DNA from: Gemmobacter aquarius
GTDB taxonomy: Bacteria; Pseudomonadota; Alphaproteobacteria; Rhodobacterales; Rhodobacteraceae
Length of the DNA: 64,000 nucleotides
Direction of reading: 5' to 3'
Assembly (NCBI RefSeq): GCF_003060865.1
Contig: NZ_CP028918.1
Location: 3,150,001 to 3,214,000 of the forward strand
Part shown: positions 43,598 to 53,055 of the stretch, piece by piece
How positions within the stretch are numbered: position 1 is the stretch's first letter
How the letters are laid out: each line of letters opens with the position of its first letter
Translations under genes and position numbers: made by a program
Notes under the pieces: model-generated
Told to the model about the DNA's origin: nothing
The model's input: the letters and a program-made list of their open reading frames with translations, nothing else
The model's database searches: none

Positions 43598-44439
43598 CCG
43601 TCGCGCAGATAGAACGAGTTGTTGTTGCTGCGCCCCACAAGCCGGTAACCATTTCGTGCAAAGGCAGCCGCACATCCCGGATAATCGGTATCCGCTTCGG
43701 GATGCTCGATCACGATCCGGCGCGGCATCAGATGCGTCGGCCCCTCGTCCAGAAACGGCACAAGCGCGCGGTCCTCATGCCCCTCGATGTCGATCTTCAG
43801 CCCGTAAATCGCATCCAGGCCCGCCTCGGCCAGCACTGCCTCCAGCTTTCGCATGGGCACCGGTCCGGCCGCACTTTCCTCGACCGAAACGATCGCCAGA
43901 TCATCCTTGCGAATCAACAGATCGGCGCGGCCCTCGGTGTCGCTGACAGCGGCATGAACCACCGTCAGGTTCGCAAGCCCGGTCGCCTCGGCATTCCACA
44001 GCAACTCTTCGACCATCTTGGCATTGGCATCCACCGCCACCACCCGCCCCGTCCGGCAGGCCACCGCCAGCGGCAAGGCATAAAGCCCGATGTTGCTGCC
44101 CAGATCGACGAAATTCGCCCCCTCACCGGCCCCGTCCAGCAGGAAATCGATATCCTCGGCGTTATAGTCCGGCACCAGAAGCAGCCCGTATTCGATCAGG
44201 TTGTTCTGAAGCCTGATACGATACCGCGCCCCGCGAAACGCGATATCCAGCGCCCCGCTCCCCAACCCGAAGATCAGCTTGGTCAAGGTGCCCCGAAACA
44301 CCCCGCGTTTCATGAAACTGTGCCGCCCCAGCGTGATCAGCATGCGCTGCACCCGATTGGGACGATACCTGCCATAGGGTTGAAAATCCGAAACGAGCGC
44401 CTTTTCCGTCTCGGTCAAAGACCGCCAAACCTTGGCCAT
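43594..44439 (-). CDS. FkbM-family SAM-dependent methyltransferase
   Basis: The 281-aa product has the class I methyltransferase core: FVDLGSNIGLYALPLA (SAM loop), VVAVDANAKMVEELLWNAEA, and the FkbM signature YGLKIDIEGHEDRALVPFL. The N-terminal 60 residues are basic with a hydrophobic patch. FkbM enzymes methylate sugars or lipids, often in polysaccharide loci; with the neighbouring membrane protein a surface-glycan role is possible. The substrate cannot be read from sequence. Confidence 0.85.
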   Translation of the reverse strand: MAKVWRSLTETEKALVSDFQPYGRYRPNRVQRMLITLGRHSFMKRGVFRGTLTKLIFGLGSGALDIAFRGARYRIRLQNNLIEYGLLLVPDYNAEDIDFLLDGAGEGANFVDLGSNIGLYALPLAVACRTGRVVAVDANAKMVEELLWNAEATGLANLTVVHAAVSDTEGRADLLIRKDDLAIVSVEESAAGPVPMRKLEAVLAEAGLDAIYGLKIDIEGHEDRALVPFLDEGPTHLMPRRIVIEHPEADTDYPGCAAAFARNGYRLVGRSNNNSFYLRDG

Positions 44440-44543
44440 CACACACTTTCTACAAACTCACACACTCGCACGCCGCGACCCTAGCCGCCGACGCCCGCCG
44501 CTTCAAGTCTGGCGCGACAGGTGTGCTGCGCGGTAACGTCGCG

Positions 44544-45785
44544 TCAACCTCCGCCCGTCAACGCCTGATCGAGGTCGGCGATCACATCTTCGGCCGCCTC
44601 CAGCCCGACCGAAAGCCGGAACCCGCCGCCGCCGGCGTAACGGCGATAATCCAGCACCTGCGCCGGCGTCAGCCGATAGGTCTCGCGCGCCATCGCATCG
44701 GTATCGAGCATCGTCACGATGCTGCGCTGATGCCCCAGCGAAAAGGCGTAATGCACCACCTGCAACCGTTCCGCCAAACGCCGCGCCATAGCCTCGGGCG
44801 CGTCGGTGCGAAAAAAGATCATGCCCCCCGCAAGCTTCATCTGCCGCGCGGCAAGCCCCGCCTGCGGATGCGACGCAAGGCCGGGATAGACCACGCCCGT
44901 GACCGCGCCATGCCCTTCCAGAAACGCCGCCACCCGCCCCGCCGTCTCGTTTATCTGGCGCATGCGGGGGAACAGCGTGTCGATCCCGCGCAGGATAAGC
45001 CATGCGTTCGCCGCAGGCATCGCAGCCCCCAGATACACGCCCGCCCGCCCCCGCATCCGCGCAATCACCTCGCGCCGCCCCGCGACGACCCCGCCCAGTG
45101 CATCGCCATGGCCATTGATGAACTTGGTCAGCGAATGCACCACCAGATCCACCCCCAGCGCCAAAGGCTGCGTGGCCACAGGCGTCGCCAACGTGCTGTC
45201 GACCGACACCGGCACCCCCCGCGCATGGGCGATCCGCGCCACCTCGGCCAGATCGGTCAGCCGCAAGATCGGGTTGCACGGGCTTTCGCAATGCACCAGC
45301 CGCGTGTTCGGTCGCAGCGCCGCCGCCAGCGCCCCCGGTTCCGACAGGTTCACCGCCGTCACCTCGATCCCAAGGTCAGGCAGGATGCCCCGCGCCAGCT
45401 CGGCCGCACCGGCATAGGTCACATCGCCGATCACCAGATGGTCGCCCTGCTTCAACAGCGTCAGGAACATCCCCGCAATCGCCGCAACCCCCGTGGCAAA
45501 GGCCAGCGCATCCTCGGCCCCCTCCAGCGCCGCCATCCGGACCTCGAGCGCCCGCACCGTGGGGTTCAGCCACCGTGCATAGGTGAACGGCTCTTGCGCG
45601 ATGTCCCCCAGGCCCGCCGCCGAAAACGCACCCTCGCCGGGCACCACCAGATTGTTGACCGACATCGACAGATTGGGCTGGATCGACCGCGTCACCGGAT
45701 CGATCTGCAACCCGGCATCCAGCGCCAGCGTTTCCGGCCGCGCGGTCGCGGGCACCACCGGCAGTCTCGGCTTTCTCTCGTCCAT
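44544..45785 (-). CDS. Cys/Met metabolism PLP-dependent enzyme (trans-sulfuration family)
   Basis: Pyridoxal-phosphate enzyme of the cystathionine gamma-synthase/beta-lyase/homocysteine synthase family, 413 aa. Seen: YARWLNPTVRALEVRMAALEG (cofactor contacts), ALAFATGVAAIAG, VDSTLATPV, and the PLP lysine in VVHSLTKFINGHGDALGG. The end has GHQRSIV and FRLSVGLEAAEDVI. Family members cannot be told apart reliably without alignment. AGGAAG precedes ATG 45785. It is divergent from the Rrf2 gene and beside sulfate uptake genes, so it likely serves cysteine/methionine synthesis or breakdown. Confidence 0.88.
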   Translation of the reverse strand: MDERKPRLPVVPATARPETLALDAGLQIDPVTRSIQPNLSMSVNNLVVPGEGAFSAAGLGDIAQEPFTYARWLNPTVRALEVRMAALEGAEDALAFATGVAAIAGMFLTLLKQGDHLVIGDVTYAGAAELARGILPDLGIEVTAVNLSEPGALAAALRPNTRLVHCESPCNPILRLTDLAEVARIAHARGVPVSVDSTLATPVATQPLALGVDLVVHSLTKFINGHGDALGGVVAGRREVIARMRGRAGVYLGAAMPAANAWLILRGIDTLFPRMRQINETAGRVAAFLEGHGAVTGVVYPGLASHPQAGLAARQMKLAGGMIFFRTDAPEAMARRLAERLQVVHYAFSLGHQRSIVTMLDTDAMARETYRLTPAQVLDYRRYAGGGGFRLSVGLEAAEDVIADLDQALTGGG

Positions 45786-45907
45786 CTTCGGTCTTCCTGT
45801 CTGCCGCGCCATCCGCACCCGGCCAAAGATGCCCCGCTTTCGCCGGAATGGCGACACCCCCCTTTTCCTCCCCGCCGATACACGACAGCATCAGGCGTGT
45901 TTTTACA

Positions 45908-45923
45908 TTGAGCAAATGCTCGA
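45908..45923. promoter_or_regulatory. Possible Rrf2 operator in the PLP-enzyme/Rrf2 divergent region
   Basis: GAGCA-AA-TGCTC at 45910-45921 forms a dyad with an extra T/A pair outside. It lies between the two divergent genes, 20 bases before the Rrf2 ATG. Autoregulation by Rrf2 is inferred. Confidence 0.35.
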
Positions 45924-45942
45924 CCGGGCGTATTCAAAGGCT

Positions 45943-46407
45943 ATGCTCACGCAAAAGATGAAATATGCCCTCAAAGCCCTGATGGAACTCGCCGCCGAAC
46001 GGGCAGGCGAAGGCCAGCCCCTGCGGATCGAGGAAATCGCCAAGCGGTCGGGCACGCCGAAACGGTTTCTCGAACACATCCTGCTCGAGGTCCGCAACGC
46101 AGGCTTCGTCGCCTCGGTCCGCGGGCGGCACGGCGGCTATGCGCTGATCAAAGACCCGCGCGAGGTTCCGCTGAGCGAGCTGATGCGCCTGATCGACGGG
46201 CCGATCGCACCCCTGCCCTGCCTGTCCCGCCGCGCCTACCAGCGCTGCGACGATTGCCCCGACGAAGAAGCCTGCCGCCTTCGCAAGGTGTTCGGGCAGG
46301 TGTTCTGGTCCTATCTCCTGCTGATCGACTCGCTCACCTTGGCCGATCTCGTCGGCACCGGCGAATCGTCCGACCCCGCCGCCGCGGCCCTGCAACTGGG
46401 CGTATAA
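45943..46407 (+). CDS. Rrf2-family regulator with cysteine cluster
   Basis: Winged-helix regulator of 154 aa. The N-terminus MLTQKMKYALKALMELA is typical of Rrf2, followed by the recognition region IAKRSGTPKRFLEHILLEVRN and wing GGYALIKDP. A cysteine set (PCLSRRAYQRC, then CPDEEAC) could bind an iron-sulfur cluster or metal; spacing differs from IscR. The neighbours (sulfate transporter, trans-sulfuration enzyme) suggest control of sulfur assimilation, as CymR does in Bacillus; this is inference. An ATG at 45916 would overlap the dyad, so I prefer 45943. Confidence 0.88.
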   Translation: MLTQKMKYALKALMELAAERAGEGQPLRIEEIAKRSGTPKRFLEHILLEVRNAGFVASVRGRHGGYALIKDPREVPLSELMRLIDGPIAPLPCLSRRAYQRCDDCPDEEACRLRKVFGQVFWSYLLLIDSLTLADLVGTGESSDPAAAALQLGV

Positions 46408-46456
46408 GTCCGCTTTCCCCTGCCAAAGCCGGACGAGAGAGAATGATCATCTCTTT

Positions 46457-46513
46457 TCACGACAAACATTGACGTGATTATTCCGTTGATTTTCTCGACC
46501 ACATCTGTCGTGA
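46457..46513 (+). promoter_or_regulatory. Inverted repeat and promoter region of the sulfate uptake operon
   Basis: TCACGACA (46457-46464) and TGTCGTGA (46506-46513) are perfect inverted repeats 41 bases apart, flanking TTGACG, a possible -35 element, at 46469-46474. They could be binding half-sites for the Rrf2 or Lrp regulator encoded on either side. Confidence 0.4.
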
Positions 46514-46562
46514 TTGTCGTCATAGAGGCACTGCGCCTCGGTCACACAGCAAAGGCCTCGCC

Positions 46563-47591
46563 ATGATCCACACCGTAGCCCAGCAAACCCGCGCACGTTC
46601 CCTCAAATCCATGATCGCCGCCGCCCTCGTCGGCTTCGGCGCGCTGACGCTGGCCGCCCCAACGGCGCAGGCCGAAACCCTGTTGAACGTCAGCTACGAC
46701 CCAACGCGCGAATTCTACCGCGACTACAACGAATGGTTCGCCAACTGGTGGGTGGCCCAAGGCAACCCCGCCCCCGAAATCCAGACCTCGCACGGTGGAT
46801 CGGGCGCACAGGCCCGCGCCGTGATCGACGGGCTGGAAGCACAGGTCGTCACGCTCGCCCTCGCCTCGGACATCGACCAGATCGCAGCGCGAACGACCCT
46901 TATCCCCAAGGACTGGCAATCGCGTCTGCCGCACAATTCCTCGCCCTACACCTCGACCATCGTCTTCCTCGTGCGCGAGGGGAACCCCAAAGGGATCAAG
47001 GACTGGAACGACCTGATCGCCGACGGCGTGCAGGTCATCACCCCCAACCCCAAAACCTCGGGCGGGGCGCGGTGGAACTACCTTGCTGCATGGGGCTATG
47101 CGACCAGGAACGGGCTGGACCCGCGCGAATTCGTCGCCTCCCTTTACCGCAACGTCCCCGTGCTCGACACCGGCGCGCGCGGCTCCACCACCACCTTCGC
47201 CCAGCGCGGCATCGGCGACGTGCTGCTGGCATGGGAGAACGAGGCCTATCTGGCGCTGGCCGAACTGGGCGAAGATCAGTTCGACATCGTGGTCCCCTCG
47301 ATTTCGGTTCTGGCCGAGCCGCCGGTTGCGCTGGTCGATGGCCACCTGACCGATGAAAACCGCGCCTTGGCGACGGCCTATCTGGAACAGCTCTACAGCC
47401 CCGAAGCGCAGGCAATGGCGCTGCGCCACTACTACCGCGCATGGGATACCTCAGCCGCCGATCCGGCCGACGTGGCCCGCTTCCCTGAAATCGAACGCCT
47501 GTCGATCGCCGATTTCGGCGGCTGGGCAAAGGTGCAGCCGGAACATTTCGGCGACGGCGGCATCTTCGACCAGATCTACCAGGCGCAGTAA
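46563..47591 (+). CDS. sbp: Sulfate ABC transporter periplasmic binding protein
   Basis: The 342-aa product has a signal peptide (basic start, hydrophobic core MIAAALVGFGALTLAAP, cleavage after AQA). Family patterns of Sbp/CysP follow: LLNVSYDPTREFYRDYN, SHGGSGAQARAVIDGL, ASDIDQIA, SPYTSTIVFLVREGNPKGI and ITPNPKTSGGARWNYLAAW. It captures sulfate or thiosulfate for CysTWA. AAAGG precedes the ATG. First gene of sbp-cysT-cysW-cysA-lrp. Confidence 0.95.
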   Translation: MIHTVAQQTRARSLKSMIAAALVGFGALTLAAPTAQAETLLNVSYDPTREFYRDYNEWFANWWVAQGNPAPEIQTSHGGSGAQARAVIDGLEAQVVTLALASDIDQIAARTTLIPKDWQSRLPHNSSPYTSTIVFLVREGNPKGIKDWNDLIADGVQVITPNPKTSGGARWNYLAAWGYATRNGLDPREFVASLYRNVPVLDTGARGSTTTFAQRGIGDVLLAWENEAYLALAELGEDQFDIVVPSISVLAEPPVALVDGHLTDENRALATAYLEQLYSPEAQAMALRHYYRAWDTSAADPADVARFPEIERLSIADFGGWAKVQPEHFGDGGIFDQIYQAQ

Positions 47592-47592
47592 C

Positions 47593-48444
47593 ATGACCGC
47601 ACGCGCCTTCACCTTACGCAATCCCACCCCCATGCCGGGGTGGGGCCTTTCCTTCGGCATCATGCTGACAATGCTGTCCCTCGTCGTGCTCATCCCCATG
47701 GCCGTACTCTTGTGGCGCGGCTTCGCGGGCTTCGGCGCCGGCGGGATATGGGAGGTGGTCAACCGCCCCCGCGTCTGGTCGGCGCTGGCCCTGTCGTTCC
47801 GCGCGGCCTTGGTCGCCTCGCTGTTCAACCTCGTCTTCGGCGTGCTGCTCGCGTGGGTGCTGGTGCGCTACCGCTTCCCCGCCAAGGGGATCATCGACGC
47901 CGCCGTCGACCTGCCCTTCGCCTTGCCCACGGCCGTTGCGGGCATCGCCCTGACCGCGATCTATGCGCCGAACGGCGTGTTCGGATCGGTCATCGCCGAC
48001 ACCTTCGGCCTGCGCGTGGCCTATACCGAACTCGGCATCTGGATCGCCCTCATCTTCGTGGGCCTGCCCTTCGTCGTCCGCACCGTGCAACCCGTGATCG
48101 AAGAGATCGACCGCGAGACGGAAGAAGCCTCCGCCACCCTCGGCGCCAGCCGCCTGCGCACGCTCACCCATGTCGTCCTGCCGATGCTCGCCCCCGCCGC
48201 GCTGACCGGCTTTGCCCTCGCCCTCGCCCGGGCGGTGGGTGAATACGGGTCGGTCATCTTCATCGCAGGCAACCTGCCCAACGTGACCGAAATCGCCCCC
48301 CTCCTCATCGTCATCCGGCTGGAAGAGTTCGACTATGACGGTGCCGTCGCCATCGCCATCGCGATGCTGGCGATCTCGTTCACCCTGCTTCTGGCCATCA
48401 ACCTGATCCAGATCTGGAGCCGCCGTCGCATGGGCGCGGTATGA
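47593..48444 (+). CDS. cysT: Sulfate ABC transporter permease CysT
   Basis: Inner-membrane permease, 283 aa with six hydrophobic helices. Seen: [40 protein letters not shown] and the EAA coupling loop [21 protein letters not shown]. It starts one base after the sbp stop and overlaps cysW by 4 bases. Confidence 0.94.
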   Translation: MTARAFTLRNPTPMPGWGLSFGIMLTMLSLVVLIPMAVLLWRGFAGFGAGGIWEVVNRPRVWSALALSFRAALVASLFNLVFGVLLAWVLVRYRFPAKGIIDAAVDLPFALPTAVAGIALTAIYAPNGVFGSVIADTFGLRVAYTELGIWIALIFVGLPFVVRTVQPVIEEIDRETEEASATLGASRLRTLTHVVLPMLAPAALTGFALALARAVGEYGSVIFIAGNLPNVTEIAPLLIVIRLEEFDYDGAVAIAIAMLAISFTLLLAINLIQIWSRRRMGAV

Positions 48445-49334
48445 CAAGGCACATCATGACCGACACGCTGACCGCCCCCCCGCGCCGACGCGCCTTTCGC
48501 CCCGCCACGACCGAACCGGCCGTGGTGAAATGGACCCTTATCGCGCTTTGCCTCGCCGTGCTGACCGTCCTTTTGTTCGCGCCGCTGATTGCGGTATTCG
48601 ACGAGGCGTTGCAGCGCGGCTGGGCCTTTGCACTCGCCTCGCTCTCGGAACCCGACGCGCATCGTGCGATCTGGCTGACCCTGACGGTAGCCGCCATCGT
48701 CGTGCCGCTGAACGCCGTCTTCGGCATTGCCGCCGCATGGGCCGTCACCAAATTCGATTGGCGCGGCAAGGCCTGGGTCATCACCCTGATCGACCTGCCG
48801 TTCTCGGTCTCGCCCGTCGTCGCGGGCCTTCTCTTCGTGCTGATCTTCGGCGCGAACTCGGCCCTTGGCGCATGGCTTGTCGCCAGCAGCTTTCCCGTGG
48901 TCTTCGCCGTGCCGGGGATCGTGCTGGCCACGCTCTTCATCACCTTCCCCTTCGTCGCCCGCGAACTGATCCCCGTCATGCTCGAACAGGGACGGGCCGA
49001 GGAAGAAGCCGCCCTTACCCTTGGCGCCTCGGGCTGGCGCACATTCCTCACCGTGACGCTGCCCAACATCCGCTGGGCGCTGCTGTACGGCGTCCTCCTT
49101 TGCAACGCCCGCGCGATGGGCGAATTCGGCGCGGTCGCCGTCGTCTCGGGCAAGATCCGTGGCCAGACCACGACCATGCCCCTGATGATCGAGATGTTTT
49201 ACAACGAATACCTCTCGGTCGCAGCCTTCACCATGGCCGCGCTTCTTGCGCTTCTGGCCTTCGTTACCCTGACGCTGAAATCCGCCTTGGAATGGCGCTA
49301 CGCCGACCAGTTGGCCGCAACCCACCGCCATTAG
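48441..49334 (+). CDS. cysW: Sulfate ABC transporter permease CysW
   Basis: Second permease subunit, 297 aa, with an N-terminal cytoplasmic extension of about 30 residues before the first helix ([20 protein letters not shown]). EAA loop: [22 protein letters not shown]. Other patterns: [20 protein letters not shown] and [19 protein letters not shown]. It lies 11 bases before cysA. Confidence 0.94.
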   Translation: MTRHIMTDTLTAPPRRRAFRPATTEPAVVKWTLIALCLAVLTVLLFAPLIAVFDEALQRGWAFALASLSEPDAHRAIWLTLTVAAIVVPLNAVFGIAAAWAVTKFDWRGKAWVITLIDLPFSVSPVVAGLLFVLIFGANSALGAWLVASSFPVVFAVPGIVLATLFITFPFVARELIPVMLEQGRAEEEAALTLGASGWRTFLTVTLPNIRWALLYGVLLCNARAMGEFGAVAVVSGKIRGQTTTMPLMIEMFYNEYLSVAAFTMAALLALLAFVTLTLKSALEWRYADQLAATHRH

Positions 49335-49345
49335 GGACTCTCGCC

Positions 49346-50065
49346 ATGAACATCGAAATCGAAGACATCGCCAAGGAATTCGGCGCCACGGCGGCGCTGC
49401 AGCCCGTCTCTCTGACCATCCCCTCGGGCACGCTCGTGGCCCTGCTCGGCCCCTCCGGCTCGGGCAAGACCACGCTCCTGCGTATCCTCGGCGGGCTGGA
49501 ATTCCCGACTGCCGGCCGCGTCCTCTTCGACGGGCAAGACGCCACGGGCCTTACGGTGCAGGAACGCCGCGCGGGCTTCGTGTTCCAGTCCTATGCGCTT
49601 TTCCGGCACATGACGGTGTTCGACAACATCGCCTACGGCCTACGCGCCCGCCCGCGCAAGACGCGCCCCCCCGCAGCCGAGATCGCCCGCCGTGTCGGCA
49701 AACTTCTCGACCTCATCAAACTGCCCGACATCGGCAAGCGCTATCCCAGCCAGCTTTCCGGCGGCCAGCGGCAGCGCGTGGCACTGGCCCGTGCGCTGGC
49801 GATCGAGCCGCGCATGCTGCTCCTCGACGAACCCTTCGGCGCTCTGGATGCAAAGGTGCGTAAAGAACTGCGCCAAGGCCTGCGCGACATCCACGACACC
49901 ACGGGCCTGACCACCATCTTCGTCACCCACGATCAGGACGAGGCAATGGAACTCGCCGATCTGGTGGTGGTCATGTCGATGGGCCGCATCGAACAGGTCG
50001 GCAAGCCCGAAGACATCCGCGCCCGCCCCAAGACCCAATTCGTGCGTGAGTTCATAACGGCATGA
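49346..50065 (+). CDS. cysA: Sulfate ABC transporter ATPase CysA, short form
   Basis: ATPase subunit of the sulfate importer. Walker [13 protein letters not shown] loop [12 protein letters not shown], signature [15 protein letters not shown], Walker [16 protein letters not shown] and H loop VTHDQ are all present. The protein has only 239 aa, ending [11 protein letters not shown]. Classical CysA proteins run to about 330-365 with a C-terminal regulatory domain after FVREF, which is missing here. The Lrp gene begins in the last codons (ATGA overlap), so the short form is not caused by a nearby frameshift that I can see. Confidence 0.93.
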   Translation: MNIEIEDIAKEFGATAALQPVSLTIPSGTLVALLGPSGSGKTTLLRILGGLEFPTAGRVLFDGQDATGLTVQERRAGFVFQSYALFRHMTVFDNIAYGLRARPRKTRPPAAEIARRVGKLLDLIKLPDIGKRYPSQLSGGQRQRVALARALAIEPRMLLLDEPFGALDAKVRKELRQGLRDIHDTTGLTTIFVTHDQDEAMELADLVVVMSMGRIEQVGKPEDIRARPKTQFVREFITA

Positions 50066-50544
50066 CAGACGCAGTCCCCCTCGACCGGATCGACCGCCGC
50101 ATCCTCTCGGAATTGATGCGCGACGCCACCGTGCCCGTCTCGCAACTGGCCGAACGTGTGGGCCTGTCGCAGACGCCCTGCTGGAAACGCGTCCAGAAAC
50201 TCGAAGCGGCTGGCGTCATCACCGGCCGCGTCGCCATCGTAGACCCCGCCGCCATCGGCCTCGGCCTGACCGTCCTCGTCGAGATCGAAGCCGCAGACCA
50301 TACGCCCGAATGGCGCGCGGCCTTCGCGACAACCGTCGAGCGCTACCCCGAAATCGTCGAAGTCTATCGCATGGCCGGAGAGGTCGATTACCTCCTCAAG
50401 GTCGTTGTCAGCGGCATGGCCGCCTATGACGCCTTCTACCTCGACCTCACCCAACGCCTCGCCTGCCGCAACGTGACCTCCAAATTCGCGATGGAGCGCA
50501 TGAAGGCAGTCACCGCCCTGCCCATAGACACATCCCTCGCCTGA
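50062..50544 (+). CDS. Lrp/AsnC-family transcriptional regulator
   Basis: The 160-aa product has an N-terminal helix-turn-helix ([41 protein letters not shown]) and a C-terminal RAM ligand domain ([29 protein letters not shown]). It is translationally coupled to cysA, so it probably senses an amino acid such as cysteine or methionine and feeds back on sulfur genes; the ligand is unknown. Confidence 0.9.
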   Translation: MTDAVPLDRIDRRILSELMRDATVPVSQLAERVGLSQTPCWKRVQKLEAAGVITGRVAIVDPAAIGLGLTVLVEIEAADHTPEWRAAFATTVERYPEIVEVYRMAGEVDYLLKVVVSGMAAYDAFYLDLTQRLACRNVTSKFAMERMKAVTALPIDTSLA

Positions 50545-50563
50545 CCCCCGCCCTTCACGCCGG

Positions 50564-50845
50564 CTAAAGCGGCGCGGCGCGCAGACTTCGCTTGCACTCT
50601 TCCGGCGGCTTGCGCCCAACCGCAAAGGCGTCGGATCCGCAAGCCGCGCATTGCCATTTCACCAGCCGCGTCCCCGACCTGTAGCCCATCCGCTTCCACC
50701 TGCACGGCCGAGGCTTTCGCTTTGGCATAAGGTGGCGCAGCGCCCCGATCAGCCCCGCAAGGATTAAAAGGTAGGGAATCCAAGCTTCTGGCCGCTCTAT
50801 CAGCGGGCGGATGAGTGAAATCAGGGACCCTGCGTGGTCAAACAT
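50564..50845 (-). CDS. Small membrane protein with cysteine pair
   Basis: Unrecognised 93-aa product. One transmembrane helix (WIPYLLILAGLIGALRHL, about 22-40) is followed by a basic stretch and a C-terminal part with QCAACGSDAF and a later Cys (PPEEC), which might bind zinc. The start at 50845 has GGAA a few bases upstream. The coding pattern is plausible, but there is no family or operon support. Confidence 0.6.
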   Translation of the reverse strand: MFDHAGSLISLIRPLIERPEAWIPYLLILAGLIGALRHLMPKRKPRPCRWKRMGYRSGTRLVKWQCAACGSDAFAVGRKPPEECKRSLRAAPL

Positions 50846-50961
50846 AGCGGTTCCAACTGGCCCTGTGTTCCCGCGGAGCCGAAGTCATCCAAGCCTAGGT
50901 GGTGGATTTTGGGCAATAAAATCGACGTCGTCGATAAAATTCATAAAGTAAATAAAGGTAT

Positions 50962-51051
50962 TGGCGGAGCCGAAGGGATTCGAACCCTCGAGACGGTTTC
51001 CCGCCTGCGCCCTTAGCAGGGGCGTGCCTTCGACCACTCGGCCACAGCTCC
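50962..51051 (-). tRNA. tRNA-Ser (anticodon GCT)
   Basis: The minus strand folds as a class II tRNA: 7-bp acceptor stem GGAGCTG/CGGCTCC, D arm with GTGGCCGAGTGGTC, anticodon loop CTGCTAA with anticodon GCT, a long variable arm and T arm GAGGGTTCGAATCCCTT. CCA is encoded at the 3' end (50962-50964). It reads AGC/AGT serine codons. Confidence 0.97.
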
Positions 51052-51092
51052 GCTGACCGCAATAACGGGGGCGTGTGGGGCGTGCAAGGCCA

Positions 51093-51218
51093 TTATGGCT
51101 TTGCGGTGCGGGCCTTGGGCGGAATTTGCACGGGCTTGGCCGTTTCCGTCTTATCCGGCTTCGGCGCGGGCACTGCAAAGGCCGTGCGGAAGTATTCGAT
51201 CTGGTCATCGTCCAACAT
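51093..51218 (-). CDS. Possible 41-residue protein downstream of ychF
   Basis: ATG 51218 opens 41 codons (MLDDDQIEYFRTAFAVPAP, then a Lys/Thr/Pro-rich end) ending in TAA at 51093-51095. Third codon positions are mostly G or C, unlike the other frames here. There is no clear ribosome site. The frame is open a few codons further upstream to a TAG. Function unknown. The rest of the gap between tRNA-Ser and ychF holds nothing I can support. Confidence 0.4.
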   Translation of the reverse strand: MLDDDQIEYFRTAFAVPAPKPDKTETAKPVQIPPKARTAKP

Positions 51219-51327
51219 GGACAGGCACTCGCGTTGCTACAGGGCAGACTCGTGCCTGCCCGCAAACCCTATCATGCCGCGCCGCAGCGTGTCCTGCGGT
51301 AAGTTTAGGCAAACGCGCCCCGAACGC

Positions 51328-52425
51328 TCAGCCGCTGAAAAGGAAGTGCAGCACGTCGCCGTCCTTGACCTCGTAGGTCTTGCCCTCGACGCGGAACTTG
51401 CCCGCTTCCTTGGCCCCTGCCTCGCCATTGCCTGCGATGTAATCGTCATAGGCGATGGTTTCCGACCGGATGAAGCCCTTTTCGAAATCGCCGTGAATCA
51501 CCCCGGCCGCACGCGGCGCAAGCCAGCCCGCCTCGATCGTCCAGGCGCGGGCCTCTTTCGGCCCCACGGTGAAATAGGTCCGCAGGCCCAGCAACGCGTA
51601 ACCGGCCTTGATCAGACGGTCCAGCCCCGCCTCGTGCAGCCCCATCTCCTCAAGGAACATCGTCGCTTCCTCGTCGGACAGCTGGCTGATCTCTTCCTCG
51701 ATGCGGGCCGAGATCACCACGCTTGCCGCCCCCTGCGCGCGGGCCATTGCGGCCACACGGTCCGACTGGCTGTTGCCGTTCGCAGCGCAGGACTCTTCGA
51801 CGTTGCACACGTAAAGCACCGGTTTTGCCGTCAAAAGCTGCAACATGCGCCATAACCGCTCGTCATCGGCATCGACCTTGACGGTGCGCGCAGGCTTGCC
51901 CTCGTTGAGTGCTGCCAGCGCGGCCTTCAGCAGACGGTCCTGATCCAGCGTCTCCTGATCGCCGCCGCGCAGCTTTTTCGCCAGGTTCGTCAAGCGCCGC
52001 TCGATCGATTCCATATCTGCCAGCATCAGCTCGGTCTCGATGGTCTCGGCATCGGCCACGGGATCGATGCGGCCTTCCACATGGGTGATGTCGCCATCTT
52101 CAAAGCACCGCAGCACATGGGCAATGGCGTCACATTCGCGGATGTTGGCCAGAAACTGGTTCCCCAGCCCCTCGCCCTTCGACGCGCCCCGCACGAGGCC
52201 AGCAATATCGACGAATGTCATCCGCGTGGGAATGATCTGCTTCGATCCCGCAATCGCGGCCAGCTTGTCCAGCCGCGCATCGGGCACCGCCACCTCGCCC
52301 ACATTCGGCTCGATGGTGCAGAACGGAAAGTTCGCAGCCTGCGCGGCGGCGGTGCGCGTGAGCGCGTTGAACAGCGTCGATTTGCCCACATTCGGCAAAC
52401 CCACGATCCCCATCTTGAACCCCAT
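51328..52425 (-). CDS. ychF: Ribosome-associated ATPase YchF (OLA1 family)
   Basis: Obg-like P-loop protein that binds ribosomes and prefers ATP. The protein has 365 aa, the usual length: G1 GLPNVGKSTLFNALT, G3-like FVDIAGLVRGASKGEGLGNQF, the NVEE-type motif in VLYVCNVEESC, and a C-terminal TGS domain (LRTYFTVGPKEARAWTIEAG to VEGKTYEVKDGDVLHFLF). AAGGAG precedes ATG 52425, which is therefore chosen over 52434. Confidence 0.96.
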   Translation of the reverse strand: MGFKMGIVGLPNVGKSTLFNALTRTAAAQAANFPFCTIEPNVGEVAVPDARLDKLAAIAGSKQIIPTRMTFVDIAGLVRGASKGEGLGNQFLANIRECDAIAHVLRCFEDGDITHVEGRIDPVADAETIETELMLADMESIERRLTNLAKKLRGGDQETLDQDRLLKAALAALNEGKPARTVKVDADDERLWRMLQLLTAKPVLYVCNVEESCAANGNSQSDRVAAMARAQGAASVVISARIEEEISQLSDEEATMFLEEMGLHEAGLDRLIKAGYALLGLRTYFTVGPKEARAWTIEAGWLAPRAAGVIHGDFEKGFIRSETIAYDDYIAGNGEAGAKEAGKFRVEGKTYEVKDGDVLHFLFSG

Positions 52426-52549
52426 ATCGCGCACTCCTTGGCCCTGATCGCGCCGCTTCTAGTCGGCGGGGCCGGGCTTATCAAGTTCCGCAACCATTTC
52501 GCGCGACTCGGGGTTGCCTGTGATACCGTGCCGTCAGGAGACCACGCCC

Positions 52550-52981
52550 ATGCCGATGCCCTATATCCACTTCCAAGGCCACTGCGCCGAGGCGCTGACC
52601 TTCTACGCCGACATCTTCGGTGCAACCGATCTGTCGATGATGCGCTATTCCGACGCGCCCGAGATGGATGACACCCTGCGCGACCCCAACCGCGTGATCC
52701 ACGCCCAACTCACCCTGCCAGATGGCGTGCTGATGGCGTCGGATTATCCGCCGGGAATGGCGGGCGAACCCCAAGCCGCCGTCTCGCTGATGACCGTGAC
52801 CGAAAGCGTCCCCGAAGCGCAACGCATCTTCAACGCGCTGGCGACCGGCGGCGCGGTGATACAGGGCTTCGGATCGACCTTCTTCTCGCGCGGCTTCGGC
52901 ATGGTCAAAGACCGCTATGGCACGCATTGGATGGTGTCGGTCAGCCCCGAAGACCCGCTCGACCGCACCGCGGATGCCTGA
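52550..52981 (+). CDS. PhnB-like VOC (glyoxalase/bleomycin-resistance fold) protein
   Basis: The 143-aa product has the paired beta-alpha-beta VOC fold: [38 protein letters not shown], and [16 protein letters not shown]. PhnB-type DUF1428/3-demethylubiquinone-like members often have unknown substrates. CAGGAG lies 9 bases before ATG 52550. It stands alone, followed 74 bases later by trpA. Confidence 0.85.
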   Translation: MPMPYIHFQGHCAEALTFYADIFGATDLSMMRYSDAPEMDDTLRDPNRVIHAQLTLPDGVLMASDYPPGMAGEPQAAVSLMTVTESVPEAQRIFNALATGGAVIQGFGSTFFSRGFGMVKDRYGTHWMVSVSPEDPLDRTADA

Positions 52982-53055
52982 GCGCCGCCAAGGGGGCATT
53001 GATCTTCCCCGCCCGACCGTGGCACACCCGTTGCGGTGTTAACGGGGCGGGCAAG

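Noticed and set aside
45786..45942. SAM or related riboswitch before the trans-sulfuration gene
   Set aside because: I looked for conserved stems of SAM-II or SAH elements in this short leader and saw none; only the Rrf2-side dyad stands out.
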